50,682 nucleotides of DNA from a virus, in IMG/VR virus record IMGVR_UViG_3300044712_000908, positions 1 through 50,682 of that record; one strand, given 5' to 3'. Below the pieces are notes generated by a model. That model was not told the DNA's origin, searched no databases, and worked only from the letters and a program-made list of their open reading frames with translations. The translations under genes were made by a program, and so were the position numbers. Below are positions 26,838 through 33,754 of the stretch, one piece after another. Every line of letters begins with the position of its first letter. Within the stretch, counting starts at the first letter, position 1.

Positions 26838-27110
26838 ATGCAAGCCGACACGTCCAAATGGCCCTACCGCACCTTCCCCTTCGCGAAGGAGGAGCGAACC
26901 TACGTCATCGTCTGCCCAGAGGGCTACCTGGTCACGGATGACTTCAAGAACCCCCGCGTGGAGACGTACACGAAACGCCTCTCCGAGGCGTCCAAGTGGA
27001 CCGGGAGCCAGGTCCAGCGTTGGGGACCAACGCGGCTCGTGAAGGACCAGGAGGTCGACAGGAGCGCACACCTCCTCGACGCCGCTGTAGCACCAGAGGT
27101 GCTGGAATGA
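26838..27110 (+). CDS. GYLV-family small protein 1 (90 aa)
   Basis: It is one of four related proteins encoded close together (26838, 27107, 27845, 28093). The core is YVIVCPEGYLV, then TKRLSEASKW, a Trp-Gly segment and a terminal LLDAAVAPEVLE. This suggests a small alpha/beta fold, with a strand, a turn at GYLV, and a helix starting at the RLSEA motif. I do not know the family. The stop overlaps the next start by ATGA, so the first two copies are coupled. Confidence 0.75.
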   Translation: MQADTSKWPYRTFPFAKEERTYVIVCPEGYLVTDDFKNPRVETYTKRLSEASKWTGSQVQRWGPTRLVKDQEVDRSAHLLDAAVAPEVLE

Positions 27111-27412
27111 CGCTCGGCGAAATCCTCCGCCCCGGTCATCAGTACGTCATCGTGGGCGAACGCGGCTACCTCGCGAAGGCATGGTGCAAGGCTGGAGTCA
27201 CCTTCTCGGACCCCCAATCCTGGACCAGGCGCCTCTCCGAGGCCCACGTGTGGCCCTACGAAACCGTCGCCGGATGGGGCACGGGACAGAGCTACACCGG
27301 AACCGGCGACAAGCAGTACATGGTCGATGTCACCCAAGCAGCAGAGCTGCTACCTGTAGACGCAGTCGAAAACCCCAAGTCCCCGCAGAGCGGGGAAGGA
27401 GAGAAGCCGTGA
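27107..27412 (+). CDS. GYLV-family small protein 2 (101 aa)
   Basis: It shares YVIVGERGYLA, then WTRRLSEAHVW and a terminal VDVTQAAELL with its three relatives. It has a longer loop between the two motifs and an added acidic/Ser tail (KSPQSGEGEKP). It is coupled to the genes on both sides by 4-base overlaps. Function is unknown. Confidence 0.75.
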   Translation: MTLGEILRPGHQYVIVGERGYLAKAWCKAGVTFSDPQSWTRRLSEAHVWPYETVAGWGTGQSYTGTGDKQYMVDVTQAAELLPVDAVENPKSPQSGEGEKP

Positions 27413-27831
27413 GCGACGAGACGAAGAAGGTCAGCCCCATCTCCCCGAGGGAGATCAGCAAGGAGGGCCGCAAGGCCCTGAACGACGCAGGGAACGAGTC
27501 CATCCGCATCTACAAGGAGAAGGCCCGCGCCATCTTCGAGGCGGAGGGCAAGGCGGAGGCCTTCGAGGCCACCTGGCCCAACATCATCGCCTCGTGGGCG
27601 ACCGCCATCGCGGCGGCCTCCGGCAAGGCCGTGACCCTCGACCTCGCCTCCGGAACCGGGCAGGGCCCGGAGGGCGCCGTCCGCGCCATCATGGGCGCCC
27701 TGGAGCAGGCCCTCGGCCAGCACGTCGACTGCAACGACCCGGAGTGCCCCGTCCACGGCAAGGGCAAGCGGGACGACGCGGAGCCGCCCCGGTTCGGCGT
27801 CGTCAAGGGTGGCAAGTCCTACCTGAACTAG
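27409..27831 (+). CDS. Helical protein with C-terminal Cys/His motif, unknown (140 aa)
   Basis: GTG 27409 overlaps the upstream stop. The N-terminal 100 residues are charged and helical (SKEGRKALNDAGNESIRIY). Near the end is DCNDPECPVHG, a compact cluster that could bind one zinc ion together with nearby residues. It interrupts the run of GYLV-family genes and is not a member. No family was recognised. Confidence 0.65.
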   Translation: MSDETKKVSPISPREISKEGRKALNDAGNESIRIYKEKARAIFEAEGKAEAFEATWPNIIASWATAIAAASGKAVTLDLASGTGQGPEGAVRAIMGALEQALGQHVDCNDPECPVHGKGKRDDAEPPRFGVVKGGKSYLN

Positions 27832-27842
27832 CCCGGAGGGCT
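27830..27842 (+). promoter_or_regulatory. Hairpin AGCCC-GGA-GGGCT containing the ribosome site
   Basis: It has the same design as the hairpin at 26824: a perfect 5-bp stem with loop GGA, so that GGAGG lies across loop and 3' arm. ATG 27845 follows. The 5' arm overlaps the stop of the preceding gene. Confidence 0.5.
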
Positions 27843-27844
27843 CC

Positions 27845-28090
27845 ATGCCTCCCGACGAGTCTCGACTCTACGTCATCCGAGCCCTGGAGGGCTACCTCGT
27901 GAAGGTGAAGCCAGGCGGAGAGAGCACAGTCGGCTACGTCTGGACGAAGAACCTCTCCGAGGCGCAGCGGTACGAGTGGAGCCACGTCCGCATGTACATC
28001 GACCAGCCGCAGGGCGCACTGGGCAAGATCGGCACCGGGGGTCACTGGCTCCGCATCGAACAGGCACCCGACGTCCTGGAGGACGACTAG
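27845..28090 (+). CDS. GYLV-family small protein 3 (81 aa)
   Basis: The core is YVIRALEGYLV, then WTKNLSEAQRYEW and a terminal IEQAPDVLEDD, matching the layout of the other three members. It is preceded by a ribosome site held in a small hairpin. Function is unknown; family membership rests on visible residue pattern and tandem arrangement. Confidence 0.75.
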   Translation: MPPDESRLYVIRALEGYLVKVKPGGESTVGYVWTKNLSEAQRYEWSHVRMYIDQPQGALGKIGTGGHWLRIEQAPDVLEDD

Positions 28091-28092
28091 CC

Positions 28093-28338
28093 ATGGGAAC
28101 CTGGGACTGGACCAAGCCCGACCACGACTACGTTCTCGTCACCGAGAAGGGGTACTGGGTCGGGAGGGACGACAAGAAAGGCATCCACGTCTTCTCCCGC
28201 TTTCTCAAGGACGCACACCGCTGGAAGGGGGAGCACACGAAGGCATGGGGCCCGAAACTCATCAGCGACGAGACCGCTCCGCACCTGGTCGACGCCGCGA
28301 TGGCTCCGGAGGAGATCCCGGGTAGCCCCCTGAAGTAG
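28093..28338 (+). CDS. GYLV-family small protein 4 (81 aa)
   Basis: The core is YVLVTEKGYWV, then SRFLKDAHRWKG, WGPKLISDE and a terminal LVDAAMAPEEI. The second half is closest to copy 1 (WGPTRLVKDQ, LLDAAVAPEVL), which suggests duplication of that copy. The start lies two bases after the copy 3 stop. Confidence 0.75.
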   Translation: MGTWDWTKPDHDYVLVTEKGYWVGRDDKKGIHVFSRFLKDAHRWKGEHTKAWGPKLISDETAPHLVDAAMAPEEIPGSPLK

Positions 28339-28350
28339 CCCAGACAGTGA

Positions 28351-28374
28351 AACGCTCTGCGTTCGCAGAGCGTT
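28351..28374 (+). promoter_or_regulatory. 10-bp hairpin with GTTC loop in the 28339-28440 gap
   Basis: AACGCTCTGC / GCAGAGCGTT is a perfect repeat with a 4-nt loop and no U-tract. It lies 12 bases after the last GYLV-family stop. It could protect a message end or stop transcription partly. Confidence 0.55.
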
Positions 28375-28413
28375 GCCCGGAATGGCGACCCGGGATGTGA
28401 CCATCACGCCAGG

Positions 28414-28428
28414 GCTGGCAGAGCCAGC
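28414..28428 (+). promoter_or_regulatory. Stem-AGA-stem hairpin abutting a ribosome site
   Basis: GCTGGC / GCCAGC with loop AGA is followed directly by AAGGAG and ATG 28441, with 12 nt between hairpin and ATG. It has the same arrangement as the hairpins at 29830 and 31683. Confidence 0.65.
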
Positions 28429-28440
28429 AAGGAGAACATC

Positions 28441-28644
28441 ATGTCGGACCGTAACCTCGCGTTTTCCCACACGAACCGCAAGGACCGCCGCATCGCTCGG
28501 GCCGTGAAGCACGGCATGCGCGTCTCCGGAGTCCCGCTCATCTCGCCGGTCGTGAAGCAGGCCCTCCGGGCCATCCACGCCCCCACCAAGTCGACGCCGC
28601 TCCCCAAGGGCTTCGACGACCAGACGCTCGCCATCACGAGGTAG
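28441..28644 (+). CDS. Small basic protein, unknown (67 aa)
   Basis: The protein is rich in Arg, Lys and His (RNLAFSHTNRKDRRIARAVK) with one predicted helix in the middle. It may bind nucleic acid. It has a strong ribosome site preceded by an AGA-loop hairpin. No family was recognised. Confidence 0.6.
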   Translation: MSDRNLAFSHTNRKDRRIARAVKHGMRVSGVPLISPVVKQALRAIHAPTKSTPLPKGFDDQTLAITR

Positions 28645-28646
28645 CC

Positions 28647-28910
28647 ATGCCCCGCTACCGCAGCAACGGCCGGTTCGCTCCCACCCTCTGGTCCGTCGTC
28701 AGGGACGACGGCAAGTGGGCGACAGAGAACCCGCTCCGAAACGTGAACGCTGCGTTCACACAGGCAGAGCGAGAGCTTCGCGCCGTGATGCGCGTCGTGA
28801 AGCTCGCTCACGTCCGGCACCACCCGCTTCAGCCAGGGATCGTCTGCAACCTGTGTAAGGCCCTGGACACACTCGAAAACGTGCGGCAGAGCCGCAAGGG
28901 AAAGAGGTAG
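28647..28910 (+). CDS. Small basic protein with CNLC motif, unknown (87 aa)
   Basis: It starts MPRYRSNGRF and has a central helix (QAERELRAVMRVVKLAH). A His-rich stretch next to CNLC could form a zinc site with HVRHH. It lies two bases after the preceding gene. No family was recognised. Confidence 0.6.
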   Translation: MPRYRSNGRFAPTLWSVVRDDGKWATENPLRNVNAAFTQAERELRAVMRVVKLAHVRHHPLQPGIVCNLCKALDTLENVRQSRKGKR

Positions 28911-28914
28911 CGCC

Positions 28915-29835
28915 ATGACCACGATGCTCGAAGACCTCCAGTCCGCCACCGCCACCGCCGCCGGTCCGCTCCAAGGGAGCGTCGTGTGGTGGGACCTCTC
29001 CGACTCCGAGACGGCCGTTTCGCTGTTCACGCAGCGCATCCGCTCCGAGGGGCTCGACGAGACGCTGCTCCCGGAGCAGCCCCCGCCGGCCCGCGCCCTC
29101 CGGGACGCCGGGCAGGAGACGCTGAAGGGCCACGGCAACAAGAAGGGCATGTACCTCCTCCGTCCCGCTGGGACGTCGGGGGACACCTACTTCTACGCCA
29201 TGGTCCGGGAGGACCAAGTCTCCGCCGGAACGCTGCATCACGGGCAGTCCGCCACGTTCTCCGTCCGGCCGGACGGGATGCTGTCCGTCACCGTGCATGA
29301 CCCCGCGTGCCGCAAGGATGCGGCTGCCGTCGAGGCTGCCTACCTCCGCATCCACGGCACCTACCAGTCGAGGGACATCCGGGAATTCGTGCTCCGGACG
29401 CTGAAGGCTGCCGCTGGCGTTCCGCTGCGTTCGCACGGCGGCATCTACTGGGTCCCCGCGTCCTTCCAGGACGTGGTCGAGAAGGTCAAGCGAGTCATCG
29501 ACTCGCTCGGTCAGTCAGCCTTCTCGATCCTGCCCATCCACGCCACGGCCCTCGGGACGAGGGCGGTCAGCGCCGCTGCCAAGCGGCACCTGGAGGAGGA
29601 GCTGACCACGCTCAAGCAGGAGCTTGACGGGTGGTCAATGGACCTGGCGCACGGAGAGGGCCCGAGGCCCTCCACGGTCCATCGGCGGATCGAGGACTTC
29701 GTCGACCTCCGGTCGAAGGCGCACCTGTACCGCGATATCCTCTCGCTCCAGGTCGAGGACATCGAGGCCCGACTCATCGCTGCGGAGCAGCAGGCGAAGA
29801 AGATCCTCCTCGGCATCGACATCATCCGTTCGTAG
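28915..29835 (+). CDS. DUF6744-like phage protein (306 aa)
   Basis: It starts with a beta strand region (GSVVWWDLSDSETAVSLFTQRI), then LPEQPPPARALRDAG, a central beta-rich domain (YFYAMVREDQV, ATFSVRPDGMLSV) and a C-terminal coiled coil (KRHLEEELTTLKQELD). This layout resembles phage proteins grouped as DUF6744; I recall the family only by pattern. It precedes the MoxR-VWA pair, so it may work with them, which is inference. Its stop lies in the AGA hairpin at 29830. Confidence 0.62.
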   Translation: MTTMLEDLQSATATAAGPLQGSVVWWDLSDSETAVSLFTQRIRSEGLDETLLPEQPPPARALRDAGQETLKGHGNKKGMYLLRPAGTSGDTYFYAMVREDQVSAGTLHHGQSATFSVRPDGMLSVTVHDPACRKDAAAVEAAYLRIHGTYQSRDIREFVLRTLKAAAGVPLRSHGGIYWVPASFQDVVEKVKRVIDSLGQSAFSILPIHATALGTRAVSAAAKRHLEEELTTLKQELDGWSMDLAHGEGPRPSTVHRRIEDFVDLRSKAHLYRDILSLQVEDIEARLIAAEQQAKKILLGIDIIRS

Positions 29836-29846
29836 CAGAGCTACGA
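29830..29846 (+). promoter_or_regulatory. Stem-AGA-stem hairpin at a stop codon and ribosome site
   Basis: TCGTAGC / GCTACGA is a perfect 7-bp stem with loop AGA. The 5' arm includes the TAG of the upstream gene. GAAAGGAG follows the 3' arm directly and ATG 29861 is 14 nt downstream. Confidence 0.65.
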
Positions 29847-29860
29847 GAAAGGAGAACGCA

Positions 29861-30112
29861 ATGGCAAAGGCGAAGAAGCAGAAGGCCGACGTCGTCGGCC
29901 TCACCCACGAGATGCTCCACGGAGCGTACCTGGCGTTGGAGCTGCTCGACACGGCCATGGGGAGCGGCTTCCCCGACATCTACAAGCCGGTCAAGGACCG
30001 GCACCCCGAGATCGGGCCGCTCATCGACAACGCGGAGGCGGCTCTCGCCGCCCTGTACCAGGGGCTCGGCGCCGCTCTCGTCGCGGAGCAGGACAAGGAG
30101 GCCGGGCGATGA
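29861..30112 (+). CDS. Small helical protein, unknown (83 aa)
   Basis: A lysine-rich start (AKAKKQKADVVG) is followed by two helices with a conserved-looking DIYKPVKDRHPEIGPL turn between them. It has no membrane segment. It lies just upstream of a small membrane protein gene, which it overlaps by ATGA. No family was recognised. Confidence 0.6.
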   Translation: MAKAKKQKADVVGLTHEMLHGAYLALELLDTAMGSGFPDIYKPVKDRHPEIGPLIDNAEAALAALYQGLGAALVAEQDKEAGR

Positions 30113-30348
30113 CCCCCACGATCCCGCACGACGTGTTCAGCCGGTGGCTCCGCAAGCGCATCATCGGAGCAACCGTGTGGTCCGCCATCCTGGCGACCCT
30201 CGCCATCCTGAACGCGATCGGCGACCGGCCGACATGGTGGCTCGTGGTGCTCTGCTCCATCTTCGCCGGAGGCGAGCTGTTCGGCGCCATCCACGACGGG
30301 CGCGTGCTCACGATACACAAGCGCATGACGAGCATGACGCCCGAGTAG
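30109..30348 (+). CDS. Small membrane protein, two predicted segments (79 aa)
   Basis: Two hydrophobic segments lie at about residues 20-38 (ATVWSAILATLAILNAIG) and 43-60 (WWLVVLCSIFAGGELFGA). The N-terminus is short and basic. It starts within the stop of the preceding gene. A role at the host membrane is likely; identity is unknown. Confidence 0.6.
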   Translation: MTPTIPHDVFSRWLRKRIIGATVWSAILATLAILNAIGDRPTWWLVVLCSIFAGGELFGAIHDGRVLTIHKRMTSMTPE

Positions 30349-30379
30349 CGCAAGCATAGTAGGCGCATCATGCGACCCC

Positions 30380-30394
30380 TACGGTGAAACCGTA
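30380..30394 (+). terminator. Small hairpin TACGGT-GAA-ACCGTA before a promoter
   Basis: It is a perfect 6-bp stem in the 161-nt gap between the membrane protein and ATPase genes, 14 bases upstream of the promoter-like TTGCAA. It has no U-tract, so its role is uncertain. Confidence 0.4.
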
Positions 30395-30407
30395 CCAAAC
30401 GGGGCTG

Positions 30408-30436
30408 TTGCAATCTGAAAACGGGTCGAGTAACGT
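30408..30436 (+). promoter_or_regulatory. Promoter-like element P1 ahead of the MoxR-VWA pair
   Basis: TTGCAA (30408-30413) and TAACGT (30431-30436) are separated by 17 bases. The flanks resemble the element at 37306-37333: both begin CT, one base, TTGCA, and have CGA just before the -10-like TAA. It lies in one of the few real gaps of the plus-strand block, consistent with a promoter for the genes from 30510 on. Confidence 0.5.
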
Positions 30437-30476
30437 CGCCCCGATTCGCCGCAATTCGCAGTCAACGCAGCGCAAA

Positions 30477-30493
30477 GCTCGGCACGACCGAGC
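30477..30493 (+). promoter_or_regulatory. Hairpin abutting the ATPase ribosome site
   Basis: GCTCGG / CCGAGC with loop CACGA is followed directly by AGAGGAG and, 16 nt after the hairpin, ATG 30510. The position relative to the ribosome site matches the AGA-loop hairpins, although the loop differs. Confidence 0.55.
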
Positions 30494-30509
30494 AGAGGAG
30501 AACGAGCAC

Positions 30510-31676
30510 ATGACGAACGCTACGGTTGCGAGCATCACGAAGGTCGACTCCGCCCTCTCCGCCATCCTGGCGACCCGTAAGTACCTGAACGACCACTTCC
30601 CCCAGAGGGAGGAGCAGGTCGACGGCGTGCTCTGGGCGATCCTGTCCAGCGAGCACGTGGTGCTCCTCGGCCCCCCGGGCACGGCGAAGACGCTCGTGGC
30701 GGAGACGACGGCGCACATCTTCGGGCTCCGCCAGTACCGGACGCTGCTCTCCCGCTTCACGACCCCCCCGGAGGTGTTCGGGCCGCTCTCGCTGAAGGGC
30801 CTGGAGGCCGACGAGGTGCGGTTCCAGACGGCCCGGATGCTGCCGGAGGCGGAGCTGGCGATCATCGACGAAATCTTCAAGGCCGGGACGGCCCTGCTGA
30901 ACACGCTCCTCGCCCTCATCAACGAGCGCACGTTCTACAACGGCACGCTCGGGCCGCAGCCGGCGCCGCTCCGGACGGTCATCGGGGCGTCCAACGAGAT
31001 GCCGCAGGGAGAGGGCCTGGAGGCCCTGTGGGACCGCTTCCTGCTCCGCTTCGAGGTCAAGTACGTGAAGGGCAAGCAGGCCTTCCGGCAGGTCCTCGAC
31101 TCCGAGTTCTCCATCCCGGAGAACGTGAAGGTCTCGAAGGCCGTGCTCGACGCCGCGGCGGCGCAGGCCATGGCGCTCCCGATCCCCGACGCGACCTACG
31201 ACGCGCTGTTCGAGTGCCGTGAGGCCCTCGGCGTCGAGGGGATCGTCGTCTCCGACCGGCGCTGGAAGAAGTCCCTGAACGTCGCCAGGGCCGCCGCGTT
31301 CCTCGCCGGGAACACGGAGGTCGAGCCGCCCGACCTCCTCTGCCTGACGCACTCCCTCTGGAGGGAGCCCAAGGAGAAGGGCAAGGTCGCCAAGGTCCTG
31401 TCCCGCCTGCTCGACTCCGACATCCACACGATGACCGAGATCGTCGAGGCCGCCAGGGAGACCCTGAAGCAGTACGAGGCGTCCCCCAAGGGGGTGAAGG
31501 AGTCCGCGTCGTTCGGGAAGACCCTCCGGGCGATGAAGGAGAAGGCGGAGGCCTTCGCGAAGAAGGCGAGCACGAAGCGCCAGGGCGCCATCCAGCCGCT
31601 CGTGAAGGAGGTCACGGACACCTGGAGGCAGGTCATCCGGCTCGCCGCCGAGTCCGCCGGCCTCCCGCTGGACTAG
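30510..31676 (+). CDS. MoxR/RavA-type AAA+ ATPase
   Basis: The 388-residue protein has Walker A GPPGTAKT at residues 54-61, Walker B IIDE with D120-E121, and the MoxR-family stretch DEIFKAGTALLNTLLALINE followed by R, which matches the RavA branch. A sensor-like GASNEMP and an arginine-finger region (LWDRFLLRFEV) follow. The C-terminal third is helical and lysine-rich. MoxR ATPases act with VWA partners to remodel or assemble protein complexes; the next gene encodes such a partner. The start ATG 30510 is set by AGAGGAG. The substrate in this phage is unknown. Confidence 0.9.
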   Translation: MTNATVASITKVDSALSAILATRKYLNDHFPQREEQVDGVLWAILSSEHVVLLGPPGTAKTLVAETTAHIFGLRQYRTLLSRFTTPPEVFGPLSLKGLEADEVRFQTARMLPEAELAIIDEIFKAGTALLNTLLALINERTFYNGTLGPQPAPLRTVIGASNEMPQGEGLEALWDRFLLRFEVKYVKGKQAFRQVLDSEFSIPENVKVSKAVLDAAAAQAMALPIPDATYDALFECREALGVEGIVVSDRRWKKSLNVARAAAFLAGNTEVEPPDLLCLTHSLWREPKEKGKVAKVLSRLLDSDIHTMTEIVEAARETLKQYEASPKGVKESASFGKTLRAMKEKAEAFAKKASTKRQGAIQPLVKEVTDTWRQVIRLAAESAGLPLD

Positions 31677-31682
31677 CCGCTG

Positions 31683-31699
31683 TGAACGCAGAGCGTTCA
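31683..31699 (+). promoter_or_regulatory. Stem-AGA-stem hairpin between ATPase and VWA genes
   Basis: TGAACGC / GCGTTCA is a perfect 7-bp stem with loop AGA. AGAAAGGAG follows directly and ATG 31714 is 14 nt downstream. The hairpin could set the expression ratio of the two partners. Confidence 0.65.
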
Positions 31700-31713
31700 A
31701 GAAAGGAGATGCC

Positions 31714-33009
31714 ATGAAAAGGCTCGCCATGGAGGTTTCCCGCTGGTCGACGATGATCAAGCGGTGGGTGGAGGGGGACCCTCTCCCGAGGGAGAGTGAC
31801 ACCCCGGCTGCCAAGTGGGAAGACGAGGTCTTCTGCCGGCTGTACGACCACGAGAACCGCTGGCTCCCGGAGGAGCGGGGCGACGGCAAGTGGACCAAGT
31901 GGTCCAGGAAGTTCCACCGGATGGCGGAGCAGGTCCCGGAGTGGGCGCAGCTCGAATCGGACTGCGAAGGCAACCTGCTCCGGTCGTCGGTCTCGACGCA
32001 GTACATCTACGAGCACCTGAAGGACCTCATCGAGGAGGAGCAGAAGGACGGCGGCGGCGGGGGCGAGGGCCAGGACGGCAAGGACCTTCGCCAGAAGGTC
32101 AAGGAGGCCATCCAGGGCGCCGCCAAGGCGAGTGACGACGCCCAGGAGATGGCGGAGGCGTTCGGGCCGCAGCCTGGCTCCGCCATGGGGAACCCGACGG
32201 GCTCCCTGTCCAAGGAGCAGGTCAAGGCCTGGATGGAGACGCTCAAGAAGGCCCCGCACCTGAAGAAGCTGGCGGAGATCGCCGGCCGCTTCCGGCGGAT
32301 CGCCCACAACACCCGGAAGACTCGGGTGAAGCACGCCGCGGACGAGGTCGAGGACGTCGAGATCGGGAACGACCTGTCCAAGCTGCTTCCGCAGGAAGCG
32401 CAGCGGCTCCGGGGCTCCAGGGGCAGCCGGCTCTCGTTCTTCGCCGACTACGCCTCCGGCAAGCTGATGCAGTACCGCATCGGCGGATACGACCGGAAGG
32501 GCATGGGGCCGATGATCGTGTGCATCGACAAGTCCGGCTCGATGAACGGCGACCCCGACATGTGGGCGACCTCCGTCGCCATGGCCCTCATGTCCCTCGC
32601 CCAGAAGGACCGGAGGCCCTTCGTTCTCGTCCCCTTCATGTACGGCCCGGTCAAGATGGTCCGGGTCGAGCCTGGCGAGGCGATCCCGCTCGATGACGTG
32701 CTCATCGCCGCCAACGGCGGCACGAGCATCGACAAGACGCTGAAGGCCTGCCTCGACTACATGAAGAAGGAACAGTCGGAACACGGACTGCTCCGCAAGG
32801 CCGACATCGTGCTCATCACGGACGGCGAGGACGGGACGTCCTTCGACGCGAAGGCCGAGGCCGACGCTCTCGACACCCGCATCGTCGGGATCGGGATCGG
32901 CGTTCCCGCCGGAGCCCTGAATGCCTGGGCTCACGAGTCCGCCGGGGTCGAGAACCTCCAGAACGTCGATGACGACATCGCCCAGATGATCTTCGCAGAG
33001 AAGGTGTAG
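31714..33009 (+). CDS. VWA-domain partner protein (ViaA/CobT-like)
   Basis: The 431-residue protein has a helical N-terminal half with a Gly/Glu/Lys-rich acidic segment near residues 108-135. The C-terminal VWA domain has a complete metal site: D272-x-S274-x-S276 in CIDKSGSMNG, T337 in NGGTS, and D370 in LITDGED. VWA proteins encoded next to MoxR ATPases bind them and direct their activity, as in the RavA-ViaA and cobaltochelatase-like pairs. It lies 37 bases after the ATPase gene. Confidence 0.88.
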   Translation: MKRLAMEVSRWSTMIKRWVEGDPLPRESDTPAAKWEDEVFCRLYDHENRWLPEERGDGKWTKWSRKFHRMAEQVPEWAQLESDCEGNLLRSSVSTQYIYEHLKDLIEEEQKDGGGGGEGQDGKDLRQKVKEAIQGAAKASDDAQEMAEAFGPQPGSAMGNPTGSLSKEQVKAWMETLKKAPHLKKLAEIAGRFRRIAHNTRKTRVKHAADEVEDVEIGNDLSKLLPQEAQRLRGSRGSRLSFFADYASGKLMQYRIGGYDRKGMGPMIVCIDKSGSMNGDPDMWATSVAMALMSLAQKDRRPFVLVPFMYGPVKMVRVEPGEAIPLDDVLIAANGGTSIDKTLKACLDYMKKEQSEHGLLRKADIVLITDGEDGTSFDAKAEADALDTRIVGIGIGVPAGALNAWAHESAGVENLQNVDDDIAQMIFAEKV

Positions 33010-33011
33010 CC

Positions 33012-33251
33012 ATGACTCCCCTCTACGGGGATCCTGGCTGCCCACACTGTCGGTTCCTCGACACGTTCGGCGGAGCCGACTGGTATCTCTGCACCGGCGG
33101 TCACACTCCCCAGATCGTCTCGCATTGGAGCAGGGAGCCCCACGACGTTCAGTCGTTCACGCTGAATCACCCGCCATCCGGCGGGCTCTGGAAGCGTGCG
33201 TATCTGCTCGCAAAAGACCGGGGCATGATCCCGGAGAAAGGTTCGCCATGA
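33012..33251 (+). CDS. Small Cys/His-containing protein, unknown (79 aa)
   Basis: The N-terminus carries CPHC followed by a second cysteine in YLCTGGH, a possible zinc ribbon. The rest is aromatic and basic (SGGLWKRAYLLAKDRG). It starts two bases after the VWA gene and overlaps the next gene by ATGA, so it belongs to the same operon. Function is unknown. Confidence 0.62.
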   Translation: MTPLYGDPGCPHCRFLDTFGGADWYLCTGGHTPQIVSHWSREPHDVQSFTLNHPPSGGLWKRAYLLAKDRGMIPEKGSP

Positions 33252-33754
33252 GTGACGACACGAAGACCAAGAAGGCTCTGCCTCCGCTCACGACCAAGCC
33301 GCTGGAGGTGCCGGAGGACGACCTCGACGCCGCGCTCGACCTCATGCCCGAGCTGAAGAACGCGCTCGCCACGAACGCGGAGATCCGGGATGCCTTCGAG
33401 GCCTACAAGGGCAAGGGGGCCAACGTCGTGAAGACGCTGGCGATGATCGCTCTGAACGCGATGACGGCCGCGCTCCCTGCTCCGAAGGACAAGGAGCAGG
33501 CGCCGGCCGCCATCCTGACGCACGCCATCGGAGCCCTGGCTGCGGCGAACATCCTGACCCAGATGTTCCAGTCCCTCATGCCGGAGGCCCTGGGAAAGGA
33601 CCCCGTGCTCTATCAGCTCATGTCCTTCATCGCCGGCAAGGAGGGCTCGAAAACGTGGAAGGAGCTGCACGCGCAGCTCACCGAGACGGAGGACATGCTG
33701 AAGGACATCAAGGAGGCGATCTATGGCCCGACCGGCAAGCCGCCCGCTGCCTAG
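33248..33754 (+). CDS. Acidic helical protein, unknown (168 aa)
   Basis: The N-terminus is charged (DDTKTKKALPPLTTKPL), followed by several helices with a hydrophobic Ala/Leu-rich middle (ILTHAIGALAAANILTQMFQ) and an acidic C-terminal helix. There is no clear membrane segment. It is part of the MoxR-VWA operon by overlap. No family was recognised. Confidence 0.6.
   Translation: MSDDTKTKKALPPLTTKPLEVPEDDLDAALDLMPELKNALATNAEIRDAFEAYKGKGANVVKTLAMIALNAMTAALPAPKDKEQAPAAILTHAIGALAAANILTQMFQSLMPEALGKDPVLYQLMSFIAGKEGSKTWKELHAQLTETEDMLKDIKEAIYGPTGKPPAA

Noticed and set aside
30462-33045. Two minus-strand open frames opposite the ATPase and VWA genes
   Set aside because: The plus strand encodes intact Walker and MIDAS motifs; the minus frames show no motif and no fitting promoter.
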